Below, in pieces: positions 59,475-64,000 of a stretch of 64,000 nucleotides of DNA; the first letter of the stretch is position 1; every line of letters begins with the position of its first letter. Under the pieces are notes generated by a model. That model did not search any database. It worked only from the letters and a program-made list of their open reading frames with translations, and had not been told where the DNA came from. Made by a program: the position numbers and the translations under genes. Location: NCBI GenBank assembly GCA_003971905.1, contig RSEE01000006.1, positions 558,001-622,000 of the forward strand. Reading direction: 5' to 3'. This DNA is from Moniliella sp. 'wahieum'. Lineage: Eukaryota > Basidiomycota > Moniliellomycetes > Moniliellales > Moniliellaceae.

Positions 59475-62400
59475 ATGCCGCCCTCGCCCAGATCCATCGC
59501 CATCACCAGCAGCGGTGGCCTCGAGGACGACGACGACACTGCCTCCGCCGACGCCCACTCCCTCGCAGGCCGCCGTCGCGGCGGCGAGCTTGATCGCACC
59601 ACCCTGCCCCTGCCCCTCGCCCTCTCACCACCCACCTCGCCGCCCCCGTCGGCCCCATCCCTGCTCACCCTGCCTGCCGCCGCCCCGTCAACCCCCCCCG
59701 CGCCGCTCCTTTTCTCGCTGGCGCCGCGACGATGCCTCTTCGCCCACCACCCCCACCACCGCCGCCCGCAAGAAACTCTTTGGCTTTGCCCGCCCCGACC
59801 TGGCTTCGCCTACCTCCCTCTCTCCTCCCGATGCGGCCCCCCCGCCCCACAAGTCTTCGCGCTTGTCTGGCCTGAGCCGCCTCGGTCGCCGCTCCTCTTG
59901 GAGCCCACGCACCAATAAAGCGCCCACCATGACCAGCACGATCCTGACCCGCGCGCCCGCCCAGTCGCTGATTCCATGGCGGCATCTGTTGCCCCGCCCA
60001 TGTCGCAACCGGATGCACCCACCATGGGGGCCCGCACCCACAGTCAGAGTGCAGTGTCAGTTCCTCTCTCACCACCTCCACCGTCCTTGGCTCCCTGGGC
60101 CCCGGCACGGACGACACTGCCACCTCCGTACCGTCTGCCCCCTCCCCCAGCCCCACCCACTCGCGCCCCCCCAGCACTCATCCGTTGACCCGGACGCCGA
60201 GGCTAGCACCGGCAAGCGGGGCGACACCAGCCTTATCGCCGGCAAAGCAGGTGATCGCGATCACTGCCCCGACCGTCCTGTTGTCCCCAACACCAAACCC
60301 TCCGATACAGACGAGCCATCCAGTGTCGACCCGATCTGCCATAGCAGACGACCGGAAGGCAGGACTTGGCCTTGGACGTACCTGCATCCGTGCTCTCGTC
60401 CACTCGGAGAACCTCTCAGCTCGGACCCGAGGTATCTTCCCCGACCTGGTCCTCAGCCACCGTCCATCCCCACCGTCGCTCGACACACGAGAAGAGGCGA
60501 AGGAGAGTGCTTCACCATCCTATTCGCCCGGCCGCGACTCACTTGTTGGCTCCGACGCCTCGTCGCAAGCCGCCTCGACACCTGTGGGTTCCGCCATCAT
60601 CGAAACGCATCGTACCGAGGACAACATCATTCCGAGCCTAGCCTCGACGCAAAACATTCCATCCGCCAGGCTTCTCCGTCGCCACCAAATACCTCCTATC
60701 CATCGCCATCACCACAAGCCTCGCCATCTCGCTTGTCGGAAGCAGCTGTAGTCACACCACGGGAACCCACACTTCCCTCAAGTCGGTCTACTCCTGCTTC
60801 AGGAGTCGAAATAGCCTCATCTGCCGTTTCGGACTTGGCACGGACACGCTCGACTTCTTCCTGTGTCACTGATTCGGTGCACCCCACAAACCCACTCCCA
60901 GGTCCCTCATCTCAGGTGACCGCACCGACAGGTAGCCCACCTCAGCGCCCAACCCGCTCCTCGGCACGGCAGGGCCACAGCAGGGACCGCGGCTCACCCT
61001 CAGTTTAACCTCTGTCGCCCAGTAGTCGGCGCCCATCGCCCTCCTCTCCTGGGCGCGGGAATGGGGCACCCCCGGTTACAAGCGGGCTGGGGACAAGCAG
61101 CGCGAATCTTGATGCGGCTCGGCCTCACTCGCATCCAGCTATCGCATCGGAGCCAGACCCACCTTCCCCGCTTTCCGAATTTACCCCTCCTCCCATCCAG
61201 CTCTTCTTCGCTGGTCAAAGACGACTCTACTCTCTCCCTCTCGAACCCACAAGCCCGCTTCTTCCACATTTCGACGCGGAGGAACAATCCCATCATGCCA
61301 CCCCGTCTCCCTCTTTGTCCGACACCCCTCCGCCACGCCCACCACACACAACGAGTCACCTGTTCTACTGGAGCCTGTTCCTGTCCTTGATGCTTGCTCC
61401 GATCCCCTGCGCCGCAAGCGGCGGGCTCATTGCCGCCGCTGTCCCCCGCGCAGCTCTGCCGGCTTCATTAGCTAGTGTAGAACCGGGTGAATCAGCACGT
61501 TTTACTGCCGCCTCGCTCCCCGAGCCTGCCACGCCCGGTCCCGTTCAGCTCCCACCTGGCATCCTGTCGAGGAGGAAGAATGGTAGCGGGCCGGGAGCAC
61601 ACTGCCACCACCGATTCACCAAGCCAAGCAACCTATTCTGCCTCACCTCTGTCCCCAACCGAGAAAATTCGCTGCCAGCCATGGCATGGGGCACCATCGA
61701 GTCGGCCCTGCCCAAGTTTCAATCGGCGCACCCGCGCAAAGAAGGTGCCACGTTTGAGCGGAGCAAGCTGTTGCGGATGGTGCTGCATCCGTTTTTGCGA
61801 ATGGAGCAGAACCGGCCTTTGGTCCGGCCCGATGCGCCGCCCTCAACTCCAGGCAGCACATCGGACTTGAGCTCCGCCCCGCCCTCGCCGGGTGTCAGCA
61901 CGATTGCCCTGAGCCCACTGAGTCCAATGTCCCAAACCACCCTGTCGTCCCCCTACCTTGGCACGCCCCTTTCGGCTACCCCGCCCAACCAGCCCAATCT
62001 GTCGCACCGGCCCCGCATGGGCGAGGCGGCATACGAACACTACAAAGTTGCGTACAACCGTCGTGCTCTGTTGTACGAGTGGATCGGTGCGCTGTTGGGT
62101 GCAATCAAGACAGCCTACAGTTCTTCGGACCGGCTGGCGATTCTGGAAAGTATGGGATGCTGCTCGAGGCGCGCAACTTTAGTGCGGCCGTGTTTGATGC
62201 GCCCGAGACTGGGGCCGAGGAGAAGAAAAAGTACCAGGATACGCTGTACCAGTGTCTTGTGTATGCCTTGAATGAGCTCAACAAAAAGGGCGTGTACCAC
62301 AACAACCTCATCTTTGCTGGCCGCCTCCTTGCCCATGCTTTGTTCCGCATCCCCTCGGTCGAGAGCAATTGCTGCGGGCCCTCCCGGTACATAAAACGTC

Positions 62401-64000
62401 GCTCGAGCGGGTGGCCACGAGGCAAAATGGGACGAAAACAGGCCGGTAGGCGAGGCGTGGGACTCCTTCCTCGCCTGCTTTCCTGACCATCTGCGTGTGT
62501 TTTGTTTCCAGGACGCTGGGACTTACCTTGCTCAGGTGGGCGCGCAGCCAGCGCCCAAGGAGCCCGAGGAAGAGAGGAGCAGTAAGCACGTTCCCAAACC
62601 ACCTACCTATCTCGTCCAGTGCGACGGGGGTGGAATTGAGATGAGCGGCAACTGGCTTCGGAGGTGGCAGAGCGATGACTCGGAAGTGGTGTTTAGCTTC
62701 TTCCGCAACTTTCATCGGCAACTCGATCGACTGATCCAGATTAGCTTGCCGCCCGAGGCTCATGGGTTGTTCTTTGGTGCACCGGCTTATGCTCACATTG
62801 CTGCTTCGATCCATCACAAGTGCGTCTCGCTTGTCCACCGCTCGCTCAACTCGGTCACGACCCAGCAAAGTCAGAACAGCTTGTATGTGACCCTCCCTCC
62901 TGTTTCCATCGAAAGCGATTCCCCGCTAACTTTGTTGTTCCGGTTGCATAGCAACCCAGGCGAGACGGCCAACGTATTGCTGGGAAGCTCGAATGGCAAA
63001 CCCAAACACCTCGACATGGCCACCACCCGATGCGTCTCGGCAGTGGTAGAATCGGTAACCTATGGCGAACCACGCACGTCTCCCCGCCAAGCGCATCTCT
63101 TTCTCCCCAGCATCCAACTCCACCTCACTGTCTTGTCAAGCGTACCTCCCTCTATGATGTGCAAGGCGTGTTTTGTCTGTGGGACTGGATCGACGCCCTG
63201 ATGGAGCAGGTTGCGGCCGTGGGGCTACCGATCCCCGCGGTGATGGATCTGGAATGGGTGATTGGTGTCGCGCGAATGATTTGCAGGAGGCGGACCATGC
63301 GGTAGCGTTGATGCGTACGCTGGCGTTTTGTTACGGCAACTTTGGCCTGTTGATGTCCTCGACGCGTCTGCGGCGTGCCCTGGGAAGAAACGCTGCTGGC
63401 GCCGCTCATCTTTACCAAGCTCTTCCTCTCTTGGTCCTACACGATTCGCGCCTACTTTCTCCACACCCTGGTCTTCCGCATCGGCCACATCACCGACTTC
63501 CCTGCCCCCGCCGACGATCCAGCCAACAACTCTGCCAGTCAGATCGCGCACCTACTCCATACACGTCTCGACGATGTACGCACGTGCTACGAAGAACTCC
63601 TTTCCGATTCTGGCCGGGACAGTAGCAGCAGCGACAGCGGCCGGCGCTCCCCCTCGATCTACTCGGCCATCCGGACCATTGTGGTGGGCACCAGCGCGAC
63701 CTCCCGCTCCCCGCACCTTACCATCGATTCCGACACGGACGCATCCAATTCGAACGAATCGCTTCTGTCTGCTTCGCCAGTTGGCACGCCCCTCGGCACC
63801 CCCTTGGCAACACCTACCTCATCCCCCTCGGGCCTGGGCAAAGCGAACGGATCTTAGGTCTCTCCTCCGTCGGGGGCAACACGAGTGGCAGTGCGGAGCC
63901 GAGCAAGCGGCGTGGTTTCTCGGCCTGGGCAAGCGACACAAGGATTCTGCCGACCCCACGCCTGCTCGCTCTGCCAGCTTGGCCGCACGGCGAGAGGCAC
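59475..64000 (+). CDS. DUF1765 family protein, cut by the window end
   Basis: ATG 59475 starts MPPSPRSIAITSSGGLEDDD. The first 700 residues are Ser/Pro-rich and disordered (RKKLFGFARPD, RLSGLSRLGRRSS). The conserved part begins at about 61680 (AWGTIESALPKFQS), with MGEAAYEHYKVAYNRR, KYQDTLYQCLVYALNELNKK, HNNLIFAGRLLAHALFRIPS, EMSGNWLRRWQSDDSEVVFS, FFRNFHRQLDRLIQ, VCDWIDAL-like sequence after 63170, HAVALMRTLAFCYGNFGLL and LAPLIFTKLFLSWSYTIRAY. These fit the fungal DUF1765 region, whose function is unknown. A 125-nt intron (62387-62511, GTACAT...CTGAC...CCAG) separates ALP and DAGTYL. Frame switches are frequent (59700, 60130-61010, 62120, 62365, 62975, 63170, 63290, 63860). The gene is still open at the right edge, so the 3' end is missing. 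Confidence 0.65.

Noticed and set aside
59665-60177. Minus-strand Gly-rich open frame
   Set aside because: Shadow of the Pro/Ser-rich N-terminal part of the DUF1765 gene.

Overview
The window is nuclear DNA of a fungus, most likely a basidiomycete (my best guess is Ustilaginomycotina). Evidence: GC-rich compact genes with short 53-125 nt GT...AG introns carrying CTRAC-like branch sites, two tRNA genes with the canonical eukaryotic intron after position 37, fungal family markers (ARB1, RRP3, SEC9, TRM9, a PAK/STE20 kinase with a CRIB box, a DUF1765 protein, a Zn2Cys6 regulator, UreD) and a ferrichrome-type nonribosomal peptide synthetase. Nothing bacterial, viral or organellar is recognisable.

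Layout, left to right: F-box protein (-, 122-1027); membrane sn1-type diacylglycerol lipase (+, 2351-5711); unrecognised charged protein (-, 6063-8105); mitochondrial GrpE/MGE1 (-, 9012-9847); tRNA wobble-uridine methyltransferase TRM9 (-, 10101-11349); STE20/PAK kinase (-, 11761 to about 14.2-14.6 kb); degraded tRNA-like element (15.3 kb); SEC9/SNAP-25 t-SNARE (+, 15602-17034); Bud4/anillin-like PH-domain protein (+, about 17.9-22.5 kb); ARB1 (-, 22819-24689) divergent from RRP3 (+, 25062-26612); tRNA-Gly(CCC) (26801-26906); Ser/Thr-rich single-pass membrane protein (+, about 27.5-30.9 kb); Zn2Cys6 transcription factor (-, 31205-34909); 12-kb siderophore NRPS (-, 36124-48391); tRNA-Tyr(GTA) (-, 49153-49248); GatB/YqeY (Aim41-like) protein (+, about 49.5-50.0 kb) convergent with urease accessory UreD (-, 50039-51327); small C-terminally anchored membrane protein (+, 51647-52207); small mitochondrial inner-membrane protein resembling complex I NUXM (-, 53514-54115); a gene-poor stretch of about 5.4 kb; and a DUF1765 protein running off the right end (+, 59475-64000).

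The most distinctive locus is the NRPS. Its traceable order is A-T-C-A-T-C-A-T-C-T-C. All four condensation domains keep HHALYD, and the motif of the third is split by a 59-nt intron. It lies next to a pathway-type zinc-cluster regulator, but no ornithine monooxygenase or acyltransferase gene is in the window.

Two features pervade the window. Nearly every long conserved gene, including ones that are essential in model yeasts, is cut by one- or two-base frameshifts, often in homopolymers; restoring a base brings back invariant motifs (DFG in the kinase, the post-motif region of TRM9, [11 protein letters not shown] in RRP3). I read this as uncorrected indels in a draft assembly, so gene coordinates below span several frames. 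Second, intergenic DNA is built of locally iterated short palindromes (AAGCTT, ATCGAT/GATCATC, GTAACTAG, GTTACCGGTT, GCATGC, CTGAGGC), a different one at each place but with the same motifs recurring tens of kilobases apart.
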